Source: Arthrobacter sp. OY3WO11 (GTDB lineage Bacteria > Actinomycetota > Actinomycetes > Actinomycetales > Micrococcaceae). Taken from it: a stretch of 64,000 nt of DNA. The first letter of the stretch is position 1; each line of letters starts with the position of its first letter. Below are positions 24,873 through 32,977 of this stretch, piece by piece. A program made the position numbers and the translations under genes. Below the pieces are notes generated by a model, which was not told the origin of the DNA, ran no database searches, and worked only from the letters and a program-made list of their open reading frames with translations. The stretch is taken from assembly GCF_001641125.1 (NCBI RefSeq), contig NZ_LWLP01000001.1:1208503-1272502 (forward strand), written 5' to 3'.

Positions 24873-25577
24873 CTACGTGGTTTCTTCGGGCGGGTCAGGC
24901 CTTCCGCCGGGCCCGTCCGGGGTTGTCGCCGGGAGCAGGGAAGCCGCCATGTAGCTGGTGATGTACCGGGCGAAGCGTGGCAGGGACCAGCCGCGCTTCA
25001 GCACGAGGAGCTCGTAAAGCTCGGCCGAGCTGCAGACCCAGAGAACGTCGGCTGCCTCAGCCGCTGAGACGCCGTCGCGGAGGTAGCCGCGTTCCTTGAG
25101 ATACCGGGCGTGGTGCCGCATCCTCTTGAGACGATCACTTTCGATGTCCTCGAGAAGGGCAGCCATTTCCTGGTCGTTGACGGCGGCCGCACGCATCAGC
25201 AGCCGGATCGGGGTGACCATCGAACCCACCTCGGCGGTGAGGAGGCCCCACTCCCGCAGGACCGCCGCCGGCTCGGATTCACGTTCACGCATGGCATCTG
25301 AGCGCTCATACGCGGAAACAGTGCCGGCGCCGGCCAGATTCCGCTCGTAGAGGGCACGGACCAGGCCCGCCTTGCCGCCGAAGGCCTTGTATACCGTTTC
25401 CACCGAAACGCCGGCCTCGCCGGCCACGGCTGCAACCTTGGTGCCGGCGTAACCACCCCCATTGAGCTGCCGCTCGGCTGCCTGGAGGATGGCGGCCCTG
25501 TTCCGCCGGGCCTGCTCCTGCCGCCCGCTGGCGTTGTACCGGCGCTTACCCTTGACGTCTGCCATTATTCGTTCCAT
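24873..25577 (-). CDS. TetR family transcriptional regulator
   Basis: 234 residues. The N-terminal HTH spans ~18-65 (RNRAAILQAAERQLNGGGYAGTKVAAVAGEAGVSVETVYKAFGGKAGL) and a ligand-binding helical domain follows. It is divergent from the NTF2-like/NmrA pair, and the 54-bp gap holds a strong operator (25584-25607), so it almost surely represses itself and that pair. ATG 25577 sits next to the operator; ATG 25565 (MADVKG) is an alternative start. The short gap means the repressor would block both promoters at once. Confidence 0.9.
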   Translation of the reverse strand: MERIMADVKGKRRYNASGRQEQARRNRAAILQAAERQLNGGGYAGTKVAAVAGEAGVSVETVYKAFGGKAGLVRALYERNLAGAGTVSAYERSDAMRERESEPAAVLREWGLLTAEVGSMVTPIRLLMRAAAVNDQEMAALLEDIESDRLKRMRHHARYLKERGYLRDGVSAAEAADVLWVCSSAELYELLVLKRGWSLPRFARYITSYMAASLLPATTPDGPGGRPDPPEETT

Positions 25578-25583
25578 GCTGGA

Positions 25584-25607
25584 GTATCAGATACAGGCGA
25601 CTGTATC
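25584..25607. promoter_or_regulatory. TetR operator with three GTATC/GATAC half-sites
   Basis: GATACAG-GCGA-CTGTATC (25590-25607) is a perfect dyad. An extra GTATC at 25584-25588 forms a second dyad with the first half-site (GTATC-A-GATAC). It lies between the TetR gene and the divergent NTF2-like gene. This is the clearest operator in the window. Confidence 0.8.
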
Positions 25608-25630
25608 AAATCATTCGAGGAGTGGGAATG

Positions 25631-26077
25631 ATGGGAACGGCAGCTCCCGCGGAAGAGGTATTGCAGCGATTGCTCGGTGCCGTGAACGCCCACCGGCTGG
25701 ACGATCTTGCGGCCTGCTTCTCCCCGGACTACTTCAATGAAACCCCCGCCCACCCGCAGCGCGGCTTCCGCGGTCGGGACCAGGTCCGCAAGAACCGGGT
25801 GGAGATTTTCTCCCAGGTTCCGGATATTCGCGCGCGCGTCCGCGGGACCGCCTTACAGGATGACACCCTGTGGACCGAGTGGGAGATGGCCGGGACACGG
25901 CACGACGGCGCTCCCTTCCTGATGCGCGGCGTGGTCATTTTCAGCGTCACCAACGGGCTCGTTTCGTCCGCCCGGTTCTACCTCGAACCGGTGGAGGACG
26001 CCAGCGGCGACGTCAACGCAGCAGTCAGCCGGGTGCTGGGGAACACCCCGGACTCCAGGGAGCAGGCACCATCATGA
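25631..26077 (+). CDS. SnoaL/NTF2-like polyketide-cyclase-type protein
   Basis: 148 residues with the SnoaL pattern: an N-terminal helix LQRLLGAVNAHRLDDLAACFSPDYFNETP, FRGRDQVRKNRVEIFSQVPDIRARV and a C-terminal sheet with GVVIFSVTNGLVSSARFYLEPVE. It probably binds or isomerises a small hydrophobic molecule. ATG 25631 is 8 nt after GAGGAG (25617-25622); the ATG just before it is also possible. It shares 4 bp with the NmrA gene (ATGA), so the two are translationally coupled, under TetR control. Confidence 0.8.
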   Translation: MGTAAPAEEVLQRLLGAVNAHRLDDLAACFSPDYFNETPAHPQRGFRGRDQVRKNRVEIFSQVPDIRARVRGTALQDDTLWTEWEMAGTRHDGAPFLMRGVVIFSVTNGLVSSARFYLEPVEDASGDVNAAVSRVLGNTPDSREQAPS

Positions 26078-26967
26078 TTCTTGTCGCGGGGGCCACCGGC
26101 CAGCTGGGTGGCCTGATTGTCCATACATTGCTCGCCAAAGGGTTCCGGGTGAGGATCCTGGTCCGTCAAGGGGCGGCGCAGGATGCCCTGGTGATGGCCG
26201 GCGCCGAGCCAGTCACCGGTGATTTGAAGGACCCTGCCTCCCTCGCGGTGGCCTGTGACGGGGTGGACACCGTGGTGACCACAGCCAATTCCTCTGCCCG
26301 CGGCGGCGGGGACACCGTGGACTCCGTGGACCGCCTCGGCAACCGGAACCTTATTGAGGCAGCCAGCAGTGCCGGCGTCGGCCGTTTTATCTTTGTGTCC
26401 AACCTCGGCGCCAGCCCCGCCAGTCCGAACCCCTTCATGGCCGCCAAAGGTGAGACCGAGCTGCTGCTGCGCGGCAGCACGATGTCCTGGACCATCATCC
26501 AGCCCAACCTTTTCATGGATAAGCTGCCGGTCCTCGTGGTGGGGATACCGGCTCTTTCCGGCCAGCCAGTCACGCTCGTGGGGGAGGGCAGGCGTCAGCA
26601 TTCCCTGGTGGCCATGCAGGATGTGGCACAGTACGCGCTGGCCGCGGTGGAACACCCGGAATGGGACGGCCGGGTACTGGTCCTCGGCGGGCCGGAGGCG
26701 GTGTCCTGGCGTGATGTGGTGGAGGCTTTTGAGCAGGAGCTCAGGCGCAGTATTCCGGTGCGGACGGTTCCCCCGGGTCAGCCCATCCCCGGCATGCCGG
26801 ACCTGCTGGCCGGGTTCCTTGCGCTGCTGGAGACCTACGATTCACGGCTGGAGGTGGCAGATCTGGCCGCGCAATACGGAGTGGTGCCTACAAGTCTCAG
26901 GTCCTGGGTGCACCGCTTTGTACTGGAGTCTTCCGGCTCTCCGGCCGGGGCGGTTCATAAGGCATGA
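26074..26967 (+). CDS. NmrA-like / NAD(P)-binding epimerase-type oxidoreductase
   Basis: 297 residues with an N-terminal Rossmann motif (ILVAGATGQLGGLIVHTLLAKG; GATGxLGG) and the atypical SDR pattern: VTGDLKDPASLAVACDGVDTVVT, FIFVSNLGASPASPNPF, WTIIQPNLFMD. No classical YxxxK catalytic pair is visible, so a redox sensor or NmrA-like regulator is as likely as an enzyme (quinone reductase QorB-like). ATG overlaps the preceding stop (ATGA). TetR control together with the SnoaL-like gene suggests a response to a redox-active or aromatic compound. Confidence 0.8.
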   Translation: MILVAGATGQLGGLIVHTLLAKGFRVRILVRQGAAQDALVMAGAEPVTGDLKDPASLAVACDGVDTVVTTANSSARGGGDTVDSVDRLGNRNLIEAASSAGVGRFIFVSNLGASPASPNPFMAAKGETELLLRGSTMSWTIIQPNLFMDKLPVLVVGIPALSGQPVTLVGEGRRQHSLVAMQDVAQYALAAVEHPEWDGRVLVLGGPEAVSWRDVVEAFEQELRRSIPVRTVPPGQPIPGMPDLLAGFLALLETYDSRLEVADLAAQYGVVPTSLRSWVHRFVLESSGSPAGAVHKA

Positions 26968-26990
26968 CCGCTACTGGTTAGGCTGGCGCC

Positions 26991-27521
26991 ATGGACTTTC
27001 AGCTTCGTCAGGCCGCAGCCGAGGACGCGGAGGCAGTGGTGCTCATGCAGACGCTGGCGCATGAGGAGTGCTACCCGCACCTGCTCTCACCCGGTTTCTT
27101 CCGCGGACGCAGGGCCAGCATCCCGGAACGGGTGGAACGGCGCCGGCCGCACCTGGCAGTTCCCGATCCGCGGATCATCGCTGTGGACGCCAACAACGAA
27201 CTGGTGGGCTTCGCGGACGCCGGGCCCCGCCGCGACGACGACGGCCCCGAAGCGCTGGAGCTGTACTCGATCTACACCCTCCGCCGGACGTACGGAACAG
27301 GGCTCGGCGCAGCACTGATGCGTGCCGCCATCGGCGACGGCCCGGCCTACCTCTGGGTGGTGGAGGACAATCCGCGGGCGCTGGCCTTCTACGTCAAGCA
27401 GGGCTTTCGTCCCGACGGGAAACGCAACACGCTGCCACCCGAGTGGGAGTCGCTGCCTGAATTCCGCATGGTCCGGGACGGCGCACGTCCTGCAGGCCCC
27501 GGCATAGACTCGCCAGCATGA
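26991..27521 (+). CDS. GNAT family N-acetyltransferase
   Basis: 176 residues. GNAT core with LRRTYGTGLGAALMRAAIG (acetyl-CoA pyrophosphate loop, ~94-112) and WVVEDNPRALAFYVKQGFRPDG near 118-140. The substrate is unknown. No ribosome site; TAGGCT (26979-26984) is exactly 6 nt before the ATG, consistent with leaderless expression. The methyltransferase gene overlaps its stop by 4 bp. Confidence 0.9.
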   Translation: MDFQLRQAAAEDAEAVVLMQTLAHEECYPHLLSPGFFRGRRASIPERVERRRPHLAVPDPRIIAVDANNELVGFADAGPRRDDDGPEALELYSIYTLRRTYGTGLGAALMRAAIGDGPAYLWVVEDNPRALAFYVKQGFRPDGKRNTLPPEWESLPEFRMVRDGARPAGPGIDSPA

Positions 27522-28381
27522 GTGAAGGCCACACAGCCATCGACTGGGATTCCGCACGCGCGAGCAACCTGGCCAACTGGGAGGACCGGGTCCCCCTGCA
27601 CGAAGAGGCTTACGGCATCGATGCCTTGGACGATCCGGACCACCTGACCAGCGTGGTCCGTACGGACCTGGCCGCCCTGGCACCCTTCCTCCCGGACGGC
27701 TCAGTCTCAGGCCTAAATGTGTGCCACCTTCAGTGCCACATCGGAACGGACACACTGTCCCTGGCCAGGGCAGGGGCCCGCGTCACCGGTGTCGACTTCT
27801 CCCCGTCCGCCCTGGCGTCCGCAACCAGGCTGGCCGCGCGTCTCGGCCTGGACGCCACGTGGGTGGAGGCGGACGTCCTCGACGCCCGCGCCGCCGTCGG
27901 GGGCTCTTTTGACCTGGTGTACACCAGCATCGGAACCATCACCTGGCTGCCGGACCTGGACCGCTGGGCGGCCCAGGTGGCAGGGCTCCTGCGCGCGGGA
28001 GGAACCTTCTATATCCGGGACGGGCATCCCATCCTGTACGCCCTTGATGAGAATGCCGAGGGGCTGCAGCTCCGCTACCCGTACTTCGGCACCGGTGAGG
28101 CGCTGATGTGGGACGACGAAAGCACCTACGCGGGTGACGGTAGGGTGGCCCACCCGCGGACTTACGAGTGGGCGCATCCCTTGTCCGAAATCATCAACTC
28201 ACTCATACGAGCCGGACTGCAGATCCTTTGGGTCGACGAGGGGAAAACCCTTCCGTGGAAGTTCTCGCCCCGCATGGTGGAGGTGCCGGACGGTTTCGCC
28301 TGGCCCGAAGCCGAGCGAGACCTCGTGCCCTGCACCTACACCATCGTCGCCCGCAAGACGGGGGAATTGCCTACTCCGTAA
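27518..28381 (+). CDS. class I SAM-dependent methyltransferase
   Basis: 287 residues. The SAM site is NVCHLQCHIGTDTLSLARAGARVTGVDFSPSAL (motif I to II, ~67-100), then AWTEADVLD-like VEADVLDARAAVG and a DLVYTSIGTITWLPDLDRWA motif IV. It resembles methyltransferases that modify small metabolites; the substrate cannot be named. It overlaps the GNAT stop (ATGA). It also carries its own TAGACT (27505-27510), 7 nt before the ATG. Its 3' end overlaps the convergent BASS transporter gene by 11 bp. Confidence 0.85.
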   Translation: MSEGHTAIDWDSARASNLANWEDRVPLHEEAYGIDALDDPDHLTSVVRTDLAALAPFLPDGSVSGLNVCHLQCHIGTDTLSLARAGARVTGVDFSPSALASATRLAARLGLDATWVEADVLDARAAVGGSFDLVYTSIGTITWLPDLDRWAAQVAGLLRAGGTFYIRDGHPILYALDENAEGLQLRYPYFGTGEALMWDDESTYAGDGRVAHPRTYEWAHPLSEIINSLIRAGLQILWVDEGKTLPWKFSPRMVEVPDGFAWPEAERDLVPCTYTIVARKTGELPTP

Positions 28382-29375
28382 CTGCCACGGGAGCCGGCTC
28401 GCCAGTGCGGGAGGCGGGAGTGCTGCGGCGGCGCCAGTAAGCGGCCAGGACGGCGCCGGACACGTTGTGCCAGACGGAGAAAATGGCGCCGGGCAGTGCC
28501 GATTCGGGGGTCAGGTACTGCCGGGCCAGGCCTGCTGCCAGGCCGGAGTTCTGCATGCCCACCTCAATCGCGGTGGTGCGCCGGGCAGGAACAGGCAGCT
28601 TGAACAGGCGGGCGGCGCCGTATCCCAGGGCGTAGCCCAGGCCGTTGTGCAGGATCACGGCCACAAGGACCAGCAGCCCGGCGGCGAAGATGGCCTTTGC
28701 ACTGGCGGAAACCACAGCAACCACCACGGCCGTGATGGCCAGGACCGAAATCCAGGGAAGGGCCGGCAGGGCCTTGGTGACCAGGCGCGGCAGGAAGAGC
28801 CGGATGACAAGCCCCAGCAACACGGGAAGCAGCACGATCTGGACGATGGACCACGCCATGGACCCGGCATCCACCGGCATGTACTGGCCGGCCAGCCACA
28901 GCGCCAGGACGGGGGTCAGCAGGGGAGCGAGCAGCGTGGAGACGGTGGTCATCGCCACGGACAGGGCGACGTCGCCCCGGGCCAGGTAGGAGACCACGTT
29001 GGAGGCTGTTCCGCCGGGGCAGCAGCCCACCAGGATGACGCCGGCGGCCAGCGCGGGCGGCAGGCCCAGTGCCGCTGCGATCAGCCAGCCCAGGAGCGGC
29101 ATGATGGCGTACTGCGCCACCACGCCGATCACCACGGGGATGGGTCGTTTGGCGATGACGGCGAAGTCAGGGGGAGTGAGGGTCAGCCCCATGCCGAACA
29201 TGATGACCCCCAGCAGAGGGTTGATCCAGGGTGCCAGCCCGGTGAAGGCGGTGGGGGTGGCAAGCGCCACGGCACCTCCGGCCAGGATCAGCAGGGGGAA
29301 GAGGGTGACGGCGATGCGGGCGCTGCGTTCTTCGGCGGCTGATGCCGTCGTCGAAGATTCGGGTAAGGAAGACAT
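28371..29375 (-). CDS. bile acid:sodium symporter (BASS) family transporter
   Basis: 334 residues, about nine to ten membrane segments. Signature regions include GVIMFGMGLTLTPPDF, VGCCPGGTASNVVSYLARGDVALSVAMTTVSTLLAP (sodium and substrate crossover region) and AIEVGMQNSGLAAGLA. In bacteria the family takes up organic anions such as pantoate or keto acids with sodium rather than bile acids. ATG 29375 has a weak GGTAGG site; the open frame upstream to 29483 looks non-coding and overlaps the AGCS terminator. Confidence 0.9.
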   Translation of the reverse strand: MSSLPESSTTASAAEERSARIAVTLFPLLILAGGAVALATPTAFTGLAPWINPLLGVIMFGMGLTLTPPDFAVIAKRPIPVVIGVVAQYAIMPLLGWLIAAALGLPPALAAGVILVGCCPGGTASNVVSYLARGDVALSVAMTTVSTLLAPLLTPVLALWLAGQYMPVDAGSMAWSIVQIVLLPVLLGLVIRLFLPRLVTKALPALPWISVLAITAVVVAVVSASAKAIFAAGLLVLVAVILHNGLGYALGYGAARLFKLPVPARRTTAIEVGMQNSGLAAGLARQYLTPESALPGAIFSVWHNVSGAVLAAYWRRRSTPASRTGEPAPVAVTE

Positions 29376-29453
29376 ACCTACCGGATTATCACAGCGGAGG
29401 TTGTGTTCCAGAATCAGGGCGCCTTGATGACACCTTAATGACGGCGGGGTGGG

Positions 29454-29486
29454 ACCGTGCGCCGCGCTAACTGCGCGGCGCACGGT
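29454..29486 (-). terminator. strong hairpin terminator of the AGCS transporter gene
   Basis: ACCGTGCGCCGCGC (29454-29467) and GCGCGGCGCACGGT (29473-29486) pair perfectly over 14 bp around a TAACT loop, 27 bp after the transporter stop. No T-run. Confidence 0.7.
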
Positions 29487-29512
29487 TGAGTGTGTACTAC
29501 GTGCGGTGCGTA

Positions 29513-31054
29513 CTAGACGCGGGCGGATTCCTTCTCGCGCTCGGCCGGCTTGTAGGACTCCCAGAAGGTGGCCCCGGTGATTCCGAGGGGCCGGGGGTCG
29601 AAGACCGGGTCAAGGCCGAGCTTCTGCTGCCGCTCAAAGTCCTTGAGCGCCTTGAAAGCCGGCTTCTGCAGCACCAGGATGCCCACGATGTTCAGCCACG
29701 CCATGAGGCCGACGCCGATATCGCCCATCACCCAGGCGTCAGCGGCCGTATTCACGCAGCCGTACGCGGCGGCGACAAGGATGGCCACCTGCAGGGCGAT
29801 GGTGGTGGCGCGGCCGAGGCTGGTGCGGAGGCCCGGAATCATCCTGCTCGACGAGTTGCCCAGCAGGAAGCGCAGGTTGGTTTCGGCCATGTAGTAGTAG
29901 GCGATGACGGTGGTCAGGCAGAAGAAGACCAGCGTGATGGCGATGAACGCGGCGCCTACGCCGGGGAAAACGGAGTCGAATCCGGCCTGCACGTACTGCG
30001 GCCCGACGACGGCGCTCGTCGACAGCAGGCCGCCCTCGGCGAGGACCTCGCCGGCTTCGCTGCCGCCGGAGAAGACGCGGTAGGCGCCGGTGGAGAGGAT
30101 CAGGAAGCCGGTGGCCGAGCAGACGAACAGCGTGTCGATGTACACCGCGAAGGCCTGAACCAGGCCCTGCTTGGCCGGGTGGGACACCTCGGCGGCGGCA
30201 GCGGCGTGCGGGCCGGTGCCCTGGCCTGCCTCATTGGAGTAGACGCCGCGCTTGACGCCCCACATCACGGCCAGGCCGATGATGGCGCCAAGGGCCGAGT
30301 CCATGCCGAAGGCGCTGCGGAACACCAGGGAGAGGATTTCCGGGAGCTGGGCGGCGTTGATGACCACGACGATCAGGGCGAGGATGATGTAGCCGGCGGC
30401 CATGAACGGCACCACGAACGCCGCAACGCTGGCGATGCGCTTCACGCCGCCCATGACCACGAGGGCCAGGAGGATGACGGAGCCGACAGCCACGACCCAG
30501 GACGGGATGGTCCAGGCGCCGCTGATCGCGGTGGCCATGGAGTTGGTCTGGACGCCCGGCATCAGGACGCCGCAGGCCAGGACGGTCACGGCGGCGAAGA
30601 CGTAGCCGTAGACCTTGAAGAAACCGGCGCCCTTGGTGTGGGCAAACGCGCGGGAGAAGTAGTAGGCCGGACCGCCGCGGTACTCGCCGGTCAGCGGGTC
30701 GCGGGTCTTGTACATCTGGCCGAGGGTGGACTCGACGAAGGACGTGGACGCGCCCAGGAAGGCGACGGTCCACATCCAGAACAGGGCGCCCGGTCCGCCG
30801 AAGGCGATCGCGGTGGCGACGCCGGCGACGTTGCCGGTGCCGACGCGGCCTGACAGGGACATGGCCAGGGCCTGGAACGAGGAGACGCCGGAGGCGGACT
30901 TTTCGCCCCGGAACAGCTGCTCGATCATTCCCTTGACGTGGCGGACTTGCAGGAAGCGTGTCCGGACCGAGAAGTAGACGCCGGTGGCGAGGCAGAGGTA
31001 GACAAGCCAGTCGCTCCAAATAACGCTATTTATTGCTGACAAAACACCGCTCAT
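29513..31054 (-). CDS. alanine/glycine:sodium symporter (AGCS family)
   Basis: 513 residues with ten or more membrane segments and AGCS signatures: SSFQALAMSLSGRVGTGNVAGVATAIAFGGPGALFWMW near 60-97, RGGPAYYF near 127, and MWGVKRGVYSNEAGQGTGPHAAAAA near 280. It imports alanine or glycine with sodium. ATG 31054 follows a GGAGG about 12 nt upstream, slightly far. A long open frame upstream (to 31198) has no start signals. The gene ends before the hairpin at 29454-29486. Confidence 0.9.
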   Translation of the reverse strand: MSGVLSAINSVIWSDWLVYLCLATGVYFSVRTRFLQVRHVKGMIEQLFRGEKSASGVSSFQALAMSLSGRVGTGNVAGVATAIAFGGPGALFWMWTVAFLGASTSFVESTLGQMYKTRDPLTGEYRGGPAYYFSRAFAHTKGAGFFKVYGYVFAAVTVLACGVLMPGVQTNSMATAISGAWTIPSWVVAVGSVILLALVVMGGVKRIASVAAFVVPFMAAGYIILALIVVVINAAQLPEILSLVFRSAFGMDSALGAIIGLAVMWGVKRGVYSNEAGQGTGPHAAAAAEVSHPAKQGLVQAFAVYIDTLFVCSATGFLILSTGAYRVFSGGSEAGEVLAEGGLLSTSAVVGPQYVQAGFDSVFPGVGAAFIAITLVFFCLTTVIAYYYMAETNLRFLLGNSSSRMIPGLRTSLGRATTIALQVAILVAAAYGCVNTAADAWVMGDIGVGLMAWLNIVGILVLQKPAFKALKDFERQQKLGLDPVFDPRPLGITGATFWESYKPAEREKESARV

Positions 31055-31227
31055 AAGTGTGGGTTCCCTCCATGGAAGAGCGCGGGTGATGCGGTTCGGG
31101 GTGCGCGCTGTTGGGTGAACGAAAGTGGCGCACACCACACCAAAACCTGTGAAGTGTCGCACAAAAGCCCGGCCCCAGTCCATTTGGCCACCACCCAAGC
31201 TGTTCCCCGGGTCACATTGGCGAATTT

Positions 31228-31557
31228 GTGGTAGTTGCCGCGATGTGCGGGAGACTGGAGTCCTCCCCCAACGAAAGCAGTTGTTCCTTGATCACTCTCC
31301 AGCAGGACGCAGAAGGCTTCATCCGGATGAACCGGCGCTACCCCGCCAGCGTCCGCATCAGGATCAATTTCCAGGACGGCAGCACCGGCGAGTTTTCAGG
31401 CCAGGCCCTCAACAACGCCTACGACGCCGCCCTTGCGGAGTTCCGGGCGAAGAACAACCTCGACGCGCGGGGGTACTCCCGGACGTCCGCGGGCCGCTCG
31501 AATTCCGGCAACAGGATCGACTTTGTTCCAGTGCACCCCGGGATGGGCGAGGAGTAG
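31228..31557 (+). CDS. hypothetical protein
   Basis: 109 codons. The conserved-looking part is from about residue 30: RRYPASVRIRINFQDGSTGEFSGQ, NNAYDAALAEFRAKNN, and SGNRIDFVPVHPGMGEE, a possible small beta-alpha domain. The start is uncertain: GTG 31228, ATG 31243 and ATG 31327 are all in frame and none has a strong ribosome site. Convergent with the metallo-hydrolase gene, 34 bp apart. Function unknown. Confidence 0.5.
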   Translation: MVVAAMCGRLESSPNESSCSLITLQQDAEGFIRMNRRYPASVRIRINFQDGSTGEFSGQALNNAYDAALAEFRAKNNLDARGYSRTSAGRSNSGNRIDFVPVHPGMGEE

Positions 31558-31591
31558 GCGCACCCGCGCCCGAGGAGTAGGCGGAGGTTTG

Positions 31592-32977
31592 TCAGCGGGG
31601 GTTCTCGAGCGAGATGGTCTCCAGGTGCTCCGGGACGCGGACCTTCCATCCGAGCTGGTGCTTGATGCGTGCCCGGAGGGCATCGGAAGCGTCCGGCTCC
31701 CCGTGTGTGATGTACGTCATGGACGGCGCCTGAGGGGCAGCCTTCATCCATTGGATGATGCCGTTGGAGTCGGCGTGCGCGGACAGTCCCTCCATCTGGA
31801 TAACCTCCGCCTCGATCCTGACTTCCTGGCCGTAAATGCGCAGCAACTTTTCGCCTGCTGCCAGGGTGGCGCCCCTGGTTCCTCCCGCCTGGTATCCGCT
31901 GAGGATGACCGCGTTCCGCCGGTCGGGTCCGTAGCTTGCCAGGTGATGGAGAATCCTGCCGCCGGTGAGCATGCCGCTTGCCGAGATGATGATCATGGGC
32001 CCGCCGCGGAGGTTGAGCAGCTTGGACTCGTCCGGGCTGCGGACGGGAACGGCCACTTTGTACATGGCCTCAAACTCGTGGTCCTTGAGCCGGTGTTCCT
32101 CGCGGTGCCGCTGGTACATGCCGGAGGCGTCGATTGCCATGGGGCTGTTCAGGTAGACGGGGATCGGCGGGATGGCGCCCTTGGCCAGGAGGCGTGAGAG
32201 GTGCAGCAGCACCGTCTCGGCCCGGCCCACCGCGAACGCTGCGATCATGACCACCCCCTGCCGCTTGGCCACCCGCGTGATGATCCCGCCCAGTTCTGCT
32301 TCCGGGTTTCCTGCCGGGTGTTCCCGGTTGCCGTAGGTGGATTCGGTGACCAGCACGTTGACCGGTTCCAGCCCCCGGGGCGGGTACATCAGGGGGTCGT
32401 TGGCGCGGCCAAGATCGCCGGTGAAGTGGACGGTCCGGCCGCCCAGTTTGAGGTGCACCTGTGCCGCGCCGAGGATGTGGCCGGCGGGCAGGAACGTTGC
32501 CTCGATGCCTCCGGGCAGCGGGAACGGCGCATCGAAGTCGCGGGTGATGAAACTGTCGAGCGACCGGACGGCGTCTGCTGCCGTATAGAGGGGCACGGGA
32601 GGGTGGTGCGACGTGGATCCCGTGTGGTCTGCGTAGCGGGCATCCTCTTCCTGGAGGTATCCGGAATCCGGAAGCAGCAGCTTACACAGTTCGGTGGTGC
32701 CGGCCGTAGCGTACACAGGGCCGCGGAAACCGTCCCGGACCAGCGCGGGGATGTACCCGGTGTGGTCCAGGTGTGCATGGGTGAGGACAACGGCGTCGAT
32801 GTTCGCGGGATTGACCGGGAAAGGCACACGGTTGCGGTCGCGGAGGCGTTTGTAACCCTGGAAGAGCCCGCAGTCCACCAGGACCTGCCGTCCCTGCGAA
32901 CGGACCAGGTAGCGGGAGCCCGTCACCGTGTCCGTCGCCCCCAGGAAACGCAGCGTCGGGGGATGCTGCTCCCTCAT
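31592..32977 (-). CDS. beta-CASP metallo-hydrolase (RNA-processing type)
   Basis: 461 residues. An MBL domain carries the zinc motif THAHLDHTG (His67, His69, Asp71, His72), FTGDLG and a HAD...HGE C-terminal part. A beta-CASP insert (~180-340) and the RMMBL-type ending SAHADSNGIIQW...YITHGEPDAS complete the arrangement of RNA 3'-end endonuclease-like (YSH1/CPSF73-like) enzymes. It probably cuts RNA. Its ATG overlaps the stop of the upstream PEP-utilising gene by 4 bp, so the two are cotranscribed. Confidence 0.9.
   Translation of the reverse strand: MREQHPPTLRFLGATDTVTGSRYLVRSQGRQVLVDCGLFQGYKRLRDRNRVPFPVNPANIDAVVLTHAHLDHTGYIPALVRDGFRGPVYATAGTTELCKLLLPDSGYLQEEDARYADHTGSTSHHPPVPLYTAADAVRSLDSFITRDFDAPFPLPGGIEATFLPAGHILGAAQVHLKLGGRTVHFTGDLGRANDPLMYPPRGLEPVNVLVTESTYGNREHPAGNPEAELGGIITRVAKRQGVVMIAAFAVGRAETVLLHLSRLLAKGAIPPIPVYLNSPMAIDASGMYQRHREEHRLKDHEFEAMYKVAVPVRSPDESKLLNLRGGPMIIISASGMLTGGRILHHLASYGPDRRNAVILSGYQAGGTRGATLAAGEKLLRIYGQEVRIEAEVIQMEGLSAHADSNGIIQWMKAAPQAPSMTYITHGEPDASDALRARIKHQLGWKVRVPEHLETISLENPR

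Noticed and set aside
29486..30853. 455-codon plus-strand frame over the AGCS transporter
   Set aside because: Acidic/Gly-rich antisense translation without motifs.
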